Assembly (NCBI GenBank): GCA_033764095.1
Contig: JANRJF010000183.1
Span: 1-21,119 of the forward strand
Origin: JBDTMT01 sp033764095
GTDB taxonomy: Bacteria; Desulfobacterota; Binatia; HRBIN30; CADEER01
Length of the DNA: 21,119 nt
Direction: 5' to 3'
This document shows positions 1-7,007 of the stretch, one piece after another. The position numbers and the translations under genes are program-made. How positions within the stretch are numbered: the first letter of the stretch is position 1; every line of letters begins with the position of its first letter. The notes beneath the pieces were generated by a model, which was given only the letters and a program-made list of their open reading frames with translations, did no database searches and was not told the DNA's origin.

Positions 1-22
1 CGCCACCGCGCGAGGCGGCGGC

Positions 23-733
23 ATGACGCCGCGCCGTCCGACCAGCGCGCGGCGCCGGCCGGGCCGCCCGCCGGGCCCCAGCCAGGCACCGCAGCTGCGC
101 GTGCGCCTGATCGAGGAAGCCAGCCGCCTCTACGCCGAGGGCGGCTCGGTCGGCCTCAGCTTCGCCGTCGTCGCGGCACGCGCCGGGCTCACCAAGGCAA
201 CCGTCTTCCACTACTTCCCCAACAAGGCGGCGCTGCTGCGCGCGGTGTTCGAGGCGTTCGGCGCGCGCCTCGAGCGCGCCGCCGAGGGCTGGTTCGCGCC
301 GCGCGGCGGCTCGCACGCGGCGCGGCTCGACCGCCTGGTCGAGGGCCTGGTGGCGTTCTACGGCCGCGAGCCGCTCAACGCCCGCATGCTCGGCCACGCG
401 CTGCTGGAGGTCGCGCAACGGGCGCCGTGGTACGCCGGCACCGATCTCGCGCCGCTGCGCAGCTTCGATCGCTTCGTGCAGCACTTCAGCGCCTTCATCG
501 CCGCCGGCGTCGCCGCCGGCGAGTTCTACCCCGACCGGCCGATGGCGACGATCATGACCATCGGCGGCATCATCCTCTTCGAGTTCATGTTGCCGGACCA
601 GGGCCGCGCCTTCCGCGGCGGCGCGTCCGGCGACATCTCCCTGGCGGCGCGCACCGCCGAGATGCGCGCCGTGATCGCGCGCGCGGTGGTGCGGCCGCGG
701 ACGCGCCTCGACCGGCGCCGGCGGACGCCATGA
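23..733 (+). CDS. TetR/AcrR-family transcriptional regulator
   Basis: A 236-residue predicted cytoplasmic repressor. After a basic, Pro/Arg-rich N-terminal tail (about residues 1-26) comes a typical TetR helix-turn-helix at about residues 27-75, with the recognition-helix signature LTKATVFHYFPNKAALL. The rest is an all-helical ligand-binding and dimerisation domain that is not conserved enough to name an effector. The start at 23 follows a GAGG-type ribosome site at about 12-15. The stop overlaps the start of the amidohydrolase by four bases (ATGA, 730-733), so the two are very probably co-transcribed and translationally coupled. The regulator probably controls this amidohydrolase and perhaps the following VOC and SDR genes; that is inferred from position only. 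Family assignment is secure, ligand unknown. Confidence 0.93.
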   Translation: MTPRRPTSARRRPGRPPGPSQAPQLRVRLIEEASRLYAEGGSVGLSFAVVAARAGLTKATVFHYFPNKAALLRAVFEAFGARLERAAEGWFAPRGGSHAARLDRLVEGLVAFYGREPLNARMLGHALLEVAQRAPWYAGTDLAPLRSFDRFVQHFSAFIAAGVAAGEFYPDRPMATIMTIGGIILFEFMLPDQGRAFRGGASGDISLAARTAEMRAVIARAVVRPRTRLDRRRRTP

Positions 734-1842
734 CCACCATCGACGCGGACGGACACGTCATCGAACCGGCCGACCTCTGGCAGCGCGAGCTGCCCGCGCC
801 GCTGCGGGAGCGCGGCTTCGCGGTGCGCTGGAACGACGACTCGCGCCAGGAGGAGGTCCATCTCGACGGCCGCCTGCTGCTGCCGTTCGGCATCGTCGGC
901 GTCGGCATGGCCGGCCGCCCGTTCGACGCCATCGGCACCGGCGTGCGCTACGGCGAGCTGATGCCGGGCGGCTTCGACCCGCGCCAGCGGCTGCGCGACA
1001 TGGACGCCGAGGGCATCGACGTCGCGGTGCTCTACCCCTCGATCGGCCTCTTCCTCGCCGCCATCGAGGATCCGGTGCTCGCCGCGGCAAGCTGCCGGGT
1101 CTACAACGACTGGCTGGCGGACTACTGCCGCGCCGCGCCGCGCCGCCTGATCGGGGTGGCGGCGGTACCCATGCAGGACGTCGACGCGGCGGCCCGCGAG
1201 CTGCGCCGCGCCTGCGACACGCTCGGCATGCGCGGCGCCTTCCTGCGTCCCAACCCGTGCAACGGGCGTGCGCTGCACGATCCGTATTTCGATCCGTTCT
1301 GGCGCACCGCCGCCGAGCTCGGCGTGCCGATCGGCCTGCACCCCTCCGGCGCCGGCGACCTGCCCGGCGCCCTGCAGGGGCTGCGGCTCGACGCGCCGAT
1401 CATGGGCCACCCGTCGATCTTCTTCATCGACGCGTTCATCGGCTTCTCGCATCTGGTGTGCGGCGGGGTACTGGAGCGCCACCCCACCCTCACCGTCGTC
1501 GTGCTCGAGGCCGGCGGCGGCTGGCTGGGCCACTGGTTCGACCGCTTCGACCACTTCGCGCAGGTGTACGGTTGGATGGCGCCGGAGCTGCGCCTCAAGC
1601 CGAGCGAGTACTTCCAGCGCCAGTGCTATGTCTCGTTCGATCCGGACGAGACGACGCTGCCGCTGCTCGCGCCGCTGATCGGCGAACGGCGCATCGTCTG
1701 GGCGTCGGACTACCCGCATCTCGACGCCACCTTCCCCGGCGTCGTGCGCGAGCTGGAAGCGCACCTGCGCAAGCTCCCCGCCGCCGCCCAGGACCGCATC
1801 CGCGGCGCCAACGCCGCGGCGCTCTACGGCCTGAACGTCTGA
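730..1842 (+). CDS. Amidohydrolase family 2 (ACMSD-like) metal-dependent hydrolase/decarboxylase
   Basis: A 370-residue TIM-barrel enzyme of the amidohydrolase-2 family, which includes aminocarboxymuconate-semialdehyde and dihydroxybenzoate decarboxylases. The N-terminus MTTIDADGHVIEPADLW carries the D-x-H-x-x-E metal signature typical of the 'DSHV.EP' subgroup. A second metal histidine lies in PIGLHPSG near residue 200 and the conserved acidic residue in WASDYPHLD near residue 325. Length is normal for the family. The start at 730 is chosen because it lies in the ATGA overlap with the tetR stop and gives the family's usual N-terminus; an open frame extends further upstream but only as a shadow of tetR. 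The substrate is unknown; hydrolysis or non-oxidative decarboxylation of an aromatic or cyclic acid is plausible. Confidence 0.92.
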   Translation: MTTIDADGHVIEPADLWQRELPAPLRERGFAVRWNDDSRQEEVHLDGRLLLPFGIVGVGMAGRPFDAIGTGVRYGELMPGGFDPRQRLRDMDAEGIDVAVLYPSIGLFLAAIEDPVLAAASCRVYNDWLADYCRAAPRRLIGVAAVPMQDVDAAARELRRACDTLGMRGAFLRPNPCNGRALHDPYFDPFWRTAAELGVPIGLHPSGAGDLPGALQGLRLDAPIMGHPSIFFIDAFIGFSHLVCGGVLERHPTLTVVVLEAGGGWLGHWFDRFDHFAQVYGWMAPELRLKPSEYFQRQCYVSFDPDETTLPLLAPLIGERRIVWASDYPHLDATFPGVVRELEAHLRKLPAAAQDRIRGANAAALYGLNV

Positions 1843-1972
1843 AGAAAAGCGGAACCACGGATGAACACAGATGAACACAGATAGAAATCAACAGTGCGAA
1901 GCGAGACCGCGCGTCGCACCCAGCGCGATCTCATCTGCGTTCATCGGTGTTCATCCGTGGTTCCGTTTTGCT
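1843..1972. repeat. Tandem-word palindrome 1 (10-base word GATGAACACA)
   Basis: An imperfect inverted repeat that starts at the amidohydrolase stop and ends 8 bases before the VOC start. Left arm about 1843-1889, right arm about 1927-1972. Each arm carries GGAACCACGGATGAACAC followed by further copies of a 10-base GATGAACACA-like word, with point differences between arms. The 37-base loop contains its own stem, GTGCGA (1894-1899) with TCGCAC (1914-1919). It could act as a terminator or RNA-processing hairpin, but no long T tract follows. Confidence 0.85.
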
Positions 1973-1980
1973 CTTCGGTC

Positions 1981-2445
1981 ATGAAGAACGCGCGGCTGTT
2001 GCACTACTCGCACTGCGTGTCGGATATCGCGCGCTCGAAGCGCTTCTATACCGAGGTGCTCGGGTTCCGCGTCGTGGCGGAGTTCGACTTCGACGACGCG
2101 GAGACGGCGACGGTTATGGGGGTGCCGGGGGCGCGGTTCACCGGCGTGTTCATGACGCGCGACGGCATGCGCATCGAGCTCATCGGCTTCCGCCATCCGC
2201 CGCCGCGCGAAGCGCCGCGCAAGCGCGCGGCAAACGAGATCGGCCATTCGCACCTGAGCTTCTACGTCACCGACCTCGACGCGGCGCTCGCCGAGCTGCG
2301 CGCCCAGGGGGTCGAGATCGAGCGCGCGACGCGCGCCACGCTGATGAACGGCATCGAATGCTGCGTCGTGCGCGACCCGGACGGCTTTCCGATCGAGATC
2401 GTGCAGACCCCGACGCTGACGCTGCTGCCCTACGAGGCCGAGTGA
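1981..2445 (+). CDS. VOC-family (glyoxalase/bleomycin-resistance fold) metalloprotein
   Basis: A 154-residue protein with two beta-alpha-beta-beta-beta units, the vicinal oxygen chelate fold. Candidate metal ligands are H11 (HYSHCVSDI), E66 (MRIELIGF), H91 (GHSHLSFYV) and E139 (FPIEIVQ), the expected His-Glu-His-Glu spacing for a lactoylglutathione-lyase-like or dioxygenase-like member. YTEVLGF near residue 23 is the usual first-repeat signature. The frame is open up to 1894, but that extension is only the right arm of a palindrome read as protein, so the start is placed at 1981. Its stop overlaps the following SDR start (TGATG, 2443-2447), implying one transcript. The reaction cannot be decided from sequence: a lyase, an isomerase/epimerase or an extradiol dioxygenase is possible. 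Confidence 0.9.
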   Translation: MKNARLLHYSHCVSDIARSKRFYTEVLGFRVVAEFDFDDAETATVMGVPGARFTGVFMTRDGMRIELIGFRHPPPREAPRKRAANEIGHSHLSFYVTDLDAALAELRAQGVEIERATRATLMNGIECCVVRDPDGFPIEIVQTPTLTLLPYEAE

Positions 2446-3197
2446 TGGCGCAGCGGCTGTCCGGCAAGGTGGCGGTGATCACCGGCGCCGCCAAGGGCCA
2501 GGGCGCCGCGGTCGCGCGCCGCTTCCTCGCCGAGGGCGCCGCGGTGGCGCTGCTCGACGTGCTCGACCCGCCCGGCGAGGCGCTCGCCGCCAAGCTCGGT
2601 CCCGGCGCGCGCTACGTACACTGCGACGTCGCCGACGAGGAGCAGGTGGCGGCGGCGATCGAGGTGGCGGTCGACACCTTCGGCGGCCTCGACATCCTCT
2701 ACAACAACGCCGCGATCATCGCGTACGGCCGGCGCATCGCCGACATGGCGAGCGCCGAATGGGACCGCACCCTGGCGGTCAACCTGCGCGGTCCATTCCT
2801 GTGCAGCAAATACGCCCTGCCGCATCTGATCGCGCGCGGCGGTGGCGCGATCATCAACGTCTCCTCGCACGGCGCCTTCCAGGCGTCGCCGACCGGCGTC
2901 GCCGACTACGCGGTCGCCAAGGGCGGCCTGGTGACGCTCACGTCGTACCTCGCCTCCGAGTACGGCCACGAGCAGGTGCGCGCCAACTGCCTGGCGCCGG
3001 GACCGGTGCCGACCGACCTCAACGCCCCGTTTCTCGGCACCGAGGAGGGCCGCGCCCAGACCGCGCTGTGGATTCCGCTCGGGCGCGTCGGCGGCCTCGA
3101 CGACATCGCCAACGCCGCGGTCTTTCTCGCCTCCGACGAGGCGCGCTGGATCACCGGCGCCGTACTGCGCGTCGACGGCGGCATCGTCATCCAATGA
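2445..3197 (+). CDS. Short-chain dehydrogenase/reductase (NAD-type)
   Basis: A classical SDR of 250 residues. The cofactor motif TGAAKGQG is at 13-20 and Asp38 ends the second beta strand, which usually means NAD(H) rather than NADP(H). NNAA is at 87-90, the active-site Asn at 113, and YAVAK gives Tyr155/Lys159. The catalytic Ser is most likely S141 in NVSS; the loop to Tyr is one residue longer than the common Ser-x12-Tyr spacing. It ends with RVDGGIVIQ, the standard SDR C-terminus. It overlaps the VOC stop by one base and is probably the last gene of the tetR-amidohydrolase-VOC-SDR block, although a palindrome separates the first two genes from the last two. It likely oxidises a secondary alcohol or reduces a ketone; substrate unknown. 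Confidence 0.93.
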   Translation: MAQRLSGKVAVITGAAKGQGAAVARRFLAEGAAVALLDVLDPPGEALAAKLGPGARYVHCDVADEEQVAAAIEVAVDTFGGLDILYNNAAIIAYGRRIADMASAEWDRTLAVNLRGPFLCSKYALPHLIARGGGAIINVSSHGAFQASPTGVADYAVAKGGLVTLTSYLASEYGHEQVRANCLAPGPVPTDLNAPFLGTEEGRAQTALWIPLGRVGGLDDIANAAVFLASDEARWITGAVLRVDGGIVIQ

Positions 3198-3287
3198 GGC
3201 TGACGGCTCATGGCAGATGGCGCAGCGCTGATGCCGCGTCGGTCGCCGCGTTCCACCCCTTCCGCCATCAGCCGTTCGCCATAGGCT
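3198..3287. repeat. Tandem-word palindrome 2 (degenerate GGC-led heptads)
   Basis: Left arm 3198-3222 begins at the base after the SDR stop and reads as heptads GGCTGAC, GGCTCAT, GGCAGAT, GGCG. Right arm 3263-3287 is the reverse-complement series (GCCATCA, GCCGTTC, GCCATAG, GC). Laid antiparallel, the arms match at 17 of 25 positions, with the GGC anchors in register. This is the most decayed of the eight elements. Confidence 0.65.
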
Positions 3288-3297
3288 TCTTTTGGCC

Positions 3298-3326
3298 TTC
3301 CCGCCCGCGCGCACGCCCTCTATAGT
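3298..3326 (+). promoter_or_regulatory. Possible sigma-70-type promoter for the hybrid kinase
   Basis: A near-consensus -10 hexamer TATAGT at 3321-3326 lies 17 bases after a weak -35 candidate TTCCCG at 3298-3303. Transcription would begin about 6 bases before the ATG at 3339, giving a leader too short for a ribosome site. The -10 is good and the -35 is poor. Confidence 0.35.
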
Positions 3327-3338
3327 GACCGGCACCGG

Positions 3339-5174
3339 ATGCACCCAGCGGCGATCTCCACGCCCGAAGCGCCGACCGCGCTGATCGTCAACGACGATCC
3401 GTCACAGTTGCGGCTGATCCGCGCCGTGCTGGAGAAGGCCGGCCTGCAGACGCGCGGCTGCAACGGCGCCGAAGAGGCGCTCGACGCGCTCAGCATCGAC
3501 CCGGCGGTGGACCTCATCGTCACCGACCTGCACATGCCGGGCATCGACGGCTGGCGCTTCTGCCAGCTGCTGCGCTCGCCCGATTTCGCGCCGCTCAACC
3601 GCATTCCCATCCTGGTGGTGTCGGCGACCTTCTCCGGCCGCGATGCCGAGCAGCTGTCGCTCGACCTCGGCGCCAGTGCCTTTCTCGCGGCGCCGTTCGC
3701 GCCCTCGGCGCTGCAGGAGTACGCGCGCGCGTTGCTGAGCGGACGGCGTCCGGAACCGGCGCCGCACGTGCTGATCGCGCATGCCGACCGCGACGAGGCC
3801 GAGCGCCTGCGCGCCGCCTTCCTGGACGCCGGCTACACCGTCGACTGCACCAGCAACGGCGCCGAGACGCTCGCCACCTGGCGCGCCCTGCACCCCGAGG
3901 TGGCGGTGATCGACGAGGGCCTGCCGGATCGCTCCGCCGCCGAGGTGCTGGCGACCATCAAGACGCCGGGCTCGCGCACCGTGGCCTTTGCCATCGCGCA
4001 GCAGCCGGCGCGCGAGGTCAGCCTGACGCGCCGGGGCGCCGACGGCATCCTGCGCGGCCCGGCCGACGCGCAGCAGTTGATCGAGCTGGCGGAGAAGGTG
4101 CGCCGCCAGCGCTCGCTGATGCGCATCGAGGAGCTGTTCGAACAGCGCGGCCGCGCGCTGCGCGACTCCGAGAGCCGCTGGCGCTCGCTCTTCGAGTCGA
4201 TCCCGGAGAGCGTCATCGTGCACGACGCCGACGGCGTCATCCTGCACGTCAATCCGACCGCCGCCGAGCAGTTGCAGTGGCCGGCGCACGAGCTGATCGG
4301 CCGCAACCTGCACGAGTTCGAGCCGACCGACGAGGCCGACGCGGCGCGCCCGGCGCTGCGCGGCGGTCAGGTGGAGACGGTGTGGGTGGCGCGCAGCGGC
4401 CACCGCATCCCGGTCGAGATCATCCAGCGCCAGATGCACTTCGAGGGCCGCCCGGCGATCCTCAGCGTCGCACGCGACATCAGCGCCCGCCTGGCGCTGG
4501 CCCAGCAGCGGCAGAACTTCCTCGCCATGCTGACGCACGACATCAAGAACCCGCTCGCCATCGTGCTCGGCTTCACCGAGCTGCTCGGCGAGGTGGGGCC
4601 GCTCAACCCCGAGCAGGCCGACCTGGTCGCGCGCATGCAGGCCAACGCCAGCACGGTGCTGTCGCTGGTGGCGAACTACCTGAACCTGACGCAGATCGAG
4701 AGCGGCCAGTTGGCGCTGACGCGCAAGCCGGTGATGCTCGAGCAGGTGATCGACGCGGTGCTGGCACAGTATCGCGGCCAGGCGGCGCGCGACGCGGTGA
4801 CGCTGGAATCGACGGTCGCGGGGCCGCTCGGCGTCGTCAACGGCGACGTGCTGGCGCTCGAGCGGGTGCTCACCAACCTGGTGCACAACGCGTTGAAGTT
4901 CACCCCCGAGGGCGGTCGTGTCGTCGTCACGGCGCGGCGCGACGGCAACGGCGCCGCGCTCGAGGTGCGCGACACCGGCATCGGCATCGCCGCCGCCGAC
5001 CTGGCGACGCTCTTCCAACCCTATCGGCGCGGCGCCACCCGCCAACCGCGCGAGGGGGTCGGCCTCGGCCTCTTCATCGCCCACTCGCTGGTCGAAGCGC
5101 ACCAGGGCCGCCTGACGGTCGACAGCACGCCTGGCCAGGGCACGACGTTCACGGTCTGGCTGCCGGCGAGCTGA
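3339..5174 (+). CDS. Hybrid sensor histidine kinase: REC-REC(degenerate)-PAS-HisKA-HATPase
   Basis: A 611-residue soluble two-component protein with no membrane segment. REC1 (about 13-132) keeps the acidic pair D19/D20, phospho-acceptor D63 (TDLHMPG) and S95, but the invariant Lys is replaced by Ala118 (LAAPF). REC2 (about 143-256) keeps only an Asp at the acceptor place (D192, VIDEGLP) and lacks the Ser/Thr and Lys. A PAS domain follows (about 275-388, SLFESIPESVIVHDADG). HisKA has acceptor H400 in LTHDIKNPL. The HATPase (about 500-611) has its N box (NLVHNALKF), DTGIGI and GVGLGLF. It is probably a cytosolic signalling node that receives phosphate or protein-protein input rather than sensing outside the cell. 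No partner regulator is adjacent. Palindromes lie on both sides, so it appears monocistronic. Confidence 0.93.
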   Translation: MHPAAISTPEAPTALIVNDDPSQLRLIRAVLEKAGLQTRGCNGAEEALDALSIDPAVDLIVTDLHMPGIDGWRFCQLLRSPDFAPLNRIPILVVSATFSGRDAEQLSLDLGASAFLAAPFAPSALQEYARALLSGRRPEPAPHVLIAHADRDEAERLRAAFLDAGYTVDCTSNGAETLATWRALHPEVAVIDEGLPDRSAAEVLATIKTPGSRTVAFAIAQQPAREVSLTRRGADGILRGPADAQQLIELAEKVRRQRSLMRIEELFEQRGRALRDSESRWRSLFESIPESVIVHDADGVILHVNPTAAEQLQWPAHELIGRNLHEFEPTDEADAARPALRGGQVETVWVARSGHRIPVEIIQRQMHFEGRPAILSVARDISARLALAQQRQNFLAMLTHDIKNPLAIVLGFTELLGEVGPLNPEQADLVARMQANASTVLSLVANYLNLTQIESGQLALTRKPVMLEQVIDAVLAQYRGQAARDAVTLESTVAGPLGVVNGDVLALERVLTNLVHNALKFTPEGGRVVVTARRDGNGAALEVRDTGIGIAAADLATLFQPYRRGATRQPREGVGLGLFIAHSLVEAHQGRLTVDSTPGQGTTFTVWLPAS

Positions 5175-5179
5175 GCACG

Positions 5180-5313
5180 GCGTGACCGGTGACCAGTGAC
5201 CGGTCGCTGCCACGCGGTCGCGAGAGCGGTTGCGACTGGTGACGGCCGCGCCGCGATCGGCTAAATGGCCGCGCGCGTTCACCCATCACTGGGTCACCGG
5301 TCACTGGTCACGC
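5180..5313. repeat. Tandem-word palindrome 3 (heptamer GTGACCG)
   Basis: Left arm 5180-5206 is GCGTGACC followed by GGTGACC, AGTGACC and GGT. Right arm 5287-5313 is its reverse complement with two variants (reading GCGTGACC, AGTGACC, GGTGACC from the far end). The word repeats every 7 bases. The loop of about 80 bases is GC-rich and unique. The element begins 5 bases after the kinase stop and ends 22 bases before the nitroreductase start. Confidence 0.85.
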
Positions 5314-5335
5314 TGCTTCTTGGCTTGGAGGTTTC

Positions 5336-5980
5336 ATGGACCTTGTCGCTGTCGATCACCTGCTCACCACCACCCGCTCGGTGCGCAAGCGCCTCGACTT
5401 CAGCCGCCCGGTCGAGCGGGCGGTGATCGAACGCTGCCTGGCGATCGCCATGCAAGCCCCGACCGGCTCCAACAACCAGGGCTGGCACTTCCTGGTCGTC
5501 ACCGACGCGGCCAAGCGCCGTGCGCTCGCCGACATCTACCGCAAGGCGTTCGCGCTGTATGCCGATCCGGGCTCGGGCATGCGCGTGCCGCTGGCCGAAA
5601 CCGACCCGCGCTTCGCGCAGACGCAGCGCATCGTCGATTCGGCGTCCTACCTCGCCGCCCATCTGCACGAAGCCCCGGTGCTGATGATCCCCTGCGTCGA
5701 GGGCCGCGTCGAGAATGCCGGCGTGCTGGCGCAGGCGTCGATCTACGGCTCGATCCTGCCTGCCGCCTGGTCGTTCATGCTGGCGCTGCGTGCGCGGGGC
5801 CTGGGCAGCGCCTGGACGACGCTGCACCTGATGTTCGAGAGCGAGGCCGCCGCGCTGCTCGACATTCCCGACACCATCACCCAGGCCGGTCTCTTCCCGG
5901 TCGCCTACTACACCGGCGACGACTTCAAGCCGGCCAAGCGACTCCCGGCGGCGGGGCGGACGCACTGGGACCGGTGGTGA
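5336..5980 (+). CDS. Nitroreductase-family FMN oxidoreductase
   Basis: A 214-residue flavoprotein of the NfsA/NfnB-like nitroreductase fold, normally a homodimer with FMN at the interface. The FMN-phosphate motif is RSVRKRLDF (14-22), followed by QAPTGSNNQGWHF (about 40-52). The conserved late segment GLGSAWTT and the terminal GLFPVAYYTGDDFKPAKR are both present, and the protein ends in the HWDRW tail common in this subgroup. The start at 5336 has a good ribosome site (GGAGG, 5327-5331). It likely reduces nitro-aromatics, quinones or enones with NAD(P)H. The gene stands alone between two palindromes of the same GTGACC word family, unlike any other gene here. Confidence 0.92.
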   Translation: MDLVAVDHLLTTTRSVRKRLDFSRPVERAVIERCLAIAMQAPTGSNNQGWHFLVVTDAAKRRALADIYRKAFALYADPGSGMRVPLAETDPRFAQTQRIVDSASYLAAHLHEAPVLMIPCVEGRVENAGVLAQASIYGSILPAAWSFMLALRARGLGSAWTTLHLMFESEAAALLDIPDTITQAGLFPVAYYTGDDFKPAKRLPAAGRTHWDRW

Positions 5981-5989
5981 AGACGCACT

Positions 5990-6130
5990 GCGTGACGGTG
6001 ACCGGTGACCGGTGACCGGTGACCGGTGGAGAAGAAATGCTGCGCCGATCGATTCCGCAAGAGACCAACTCCGGACGAAATCCGAACCCTGACAATCTAC
6101 CGGTGACCGGTCACTGGTCGCCGGTCACGT
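5990..6130. repeat. Tandem-word palindrome 4 (heptamer GGTGACC)
   Basis: The most regular array in the window. The left arm 5990-6029 holds four consecutive exact heptamers GGTGACC after GCGTGAC. The right arm about 6099-6130 is the facing series with single-base variants (ACCGGTGACC, GGTCACTGG, TCGCCGGTCACG). The loop of about 70 bases is less GC-rich than its flanks. It lies between nitroreductase (stop 5980) and the crotonase start at 6144. GGTGACC is itself palindromic apart from its centre, so each arm can also fold on itself. Confidence 0.88.
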
Positions 6131-6143
6131 AGTTGCTGACCCG

Positions 6144-6953
6144 ATGCCGGTTCGCTTCGACACTCCCGCGGATCACCCGCACGTCGCGCTGGTGACGCTC
6201 GACCGGCCGGAGCGCGCCAACGCGCTCGACCCGGCGATGCTCGGCGAACTGGCGGCGGCGTGGCGGCGCATCGCCGCCGACGCGGAGATCCGATGCGCGG
6301 TGCTGACCGGCGCCGGCGAGCGCGCCTTCTGCTCGGGCATGGACATGCGCGCGACGATTCCCGCCGCGCAGGCGCTGGCGCGCGGCGAACGCATCGCGCC
6401 GGCCGACTTCGACGGCCTGCGCAGCGTCGGCACCGCGCTGCTCGCCGGCTTCGACCTCGGCGTTCCGCTGGTGTGCGCGATCAACGGGCATGCCCGCGCC
6501 GGCGGCTTCGACCTGATGCTGGCGAGCGAGATCCGCTACGCGGTGCCGCACGCCACCTTCGCGCTGGAGGAAGTGGCGCTCGGCCTCTACCCGACCGGCA
6601 ACGCGACGGTGCTGCTGCCGCGCCAGATCGGCTGGGTCCACGCGCACGAGCTGCTGCTCACCGCCCGCCCGATCGACGCAGCGCGCGCGCAGGCGATCGG
6701 ACTGCTCAACGCGATCGTCGCGCCGCAGGCGCTGCTCGGCACGGCGCTCGCCACCGCCGATGCGATCGCCGCCAACGCGCCGCTCGCGGTGCGCGCCACC
6801 CGCGCCGGCGTGCGCGAGCTGCTGGCGCTGCCGCTCGACGCCGCCTACCAGCGCCAGGAACAGCTCGGCCGCCCGCTGCGCCGCAGCGAGGACGCGCGCG
6901 AAGCGCAGCGCGCCTTCGTCGAGAAGCGGCGTCCGGTCTGGCGCGGAAAATGA
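6144..6953 (+). CDS. Enoyl-CoA hydratase/isomerase (crotonase) family protein
   Basis: A 269-residue crotonase. N-terminal LDRPERANALD (19-29) is the family's first signature. The oxyanion hole is formed by FCSG (F62-G65) and AGG (G121). At the two catalytic-glutamate positions of rat enoyl-CoA hydratase this protein has Asp123 (GGFDL, equivalent to Glu144) and Glu143 (LEEVALGLYP, equivalent to Glu164). Simple hydratase activity is therefore not certain; an isomerase, lyase or hydrolase on an acyl-CoA is equally possible. The start at 6144 lies just after the right arm of palindrome 4 and has no strong ribosome site. No thiolase or acyl-CoA dehydrogenase gene is nearby in the window. Family is certain, reaction open. 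Confidence 0.92.
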   Translation: MPVRFDTPADHPHVALVTLDRPERANALDPAMLGELAAAWRRIAADAEIRCAVLTGAGERAFCSGMDMRATIPAAQALARGERIAPADFDGLRSVGTALLAGFDLGVPLVCAINGHARAGGFDLMLASEIRYAVPHATFALEEVALGLYPTGNATVLLPRQIGWVHAHELLLTARPIDAARAQAIGLLNAIVAPQALLGTALATADAIAANAPLAVRATRAGVRELLALPLDAAYQRQEQLGRPLRRSEDAREAQRAFVEKRRPVWRGK

Positions 6954-6981
6954 AACGGGCACGGCGCGCGCCGTGCCCGTT
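6954..6981. terminator. 28-bp perfect palindrome, probable bidirectional terminator
   Basis: The bases directly after the crotonase stop form a perfect 14+14 palindrome, AACGGGCACGGCGC followed by its exact reverse complement. It lies between two convergent genes (stops at 6953 and 7008) and can terminate both, although neither side has a real T tract (only TT then CATCG). A dimeric protein-binding site is the alternative. Confidence 0.6.
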
Positions 6982-7007
6982 CATCGCGAACGTCGCGCGC
7001 GGCTAGC

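Noticed and set aside
526..1878. 450-residue open frame on the minus strand
   Set aside because: It mirrors the amidohydrolase and tetR genes; its composition is low-complexity Ala/Arg/Val/Glu, it has no family motif, and its start lies in palindrome 1.
1851..1970. Insertion sequence ends
   Set aside because: There is no transposase, no target-site duplication was found, and the loop is too short to encode anything.
1894..1980. N-terminal extension of the VOC protein
   Set aside because: It is the palindrome arm read as protein (DLICVHRCSSVV); the family begins at 1981.
3402..5282. 626-residue open frame opposite the hybrid kinase
   Set aside because: It is a GC-rich antisense shadow, full of Arg/His/Gln, with no recognisable domain, while the + strand encodes clear REC, PAS and kinase motifs.
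5990..6130. CRISPR array
   Set aside because: The GGTGACC copies are directly adjacent heptamers without spacers, and the facing arm is inverted; there are no cas genes.
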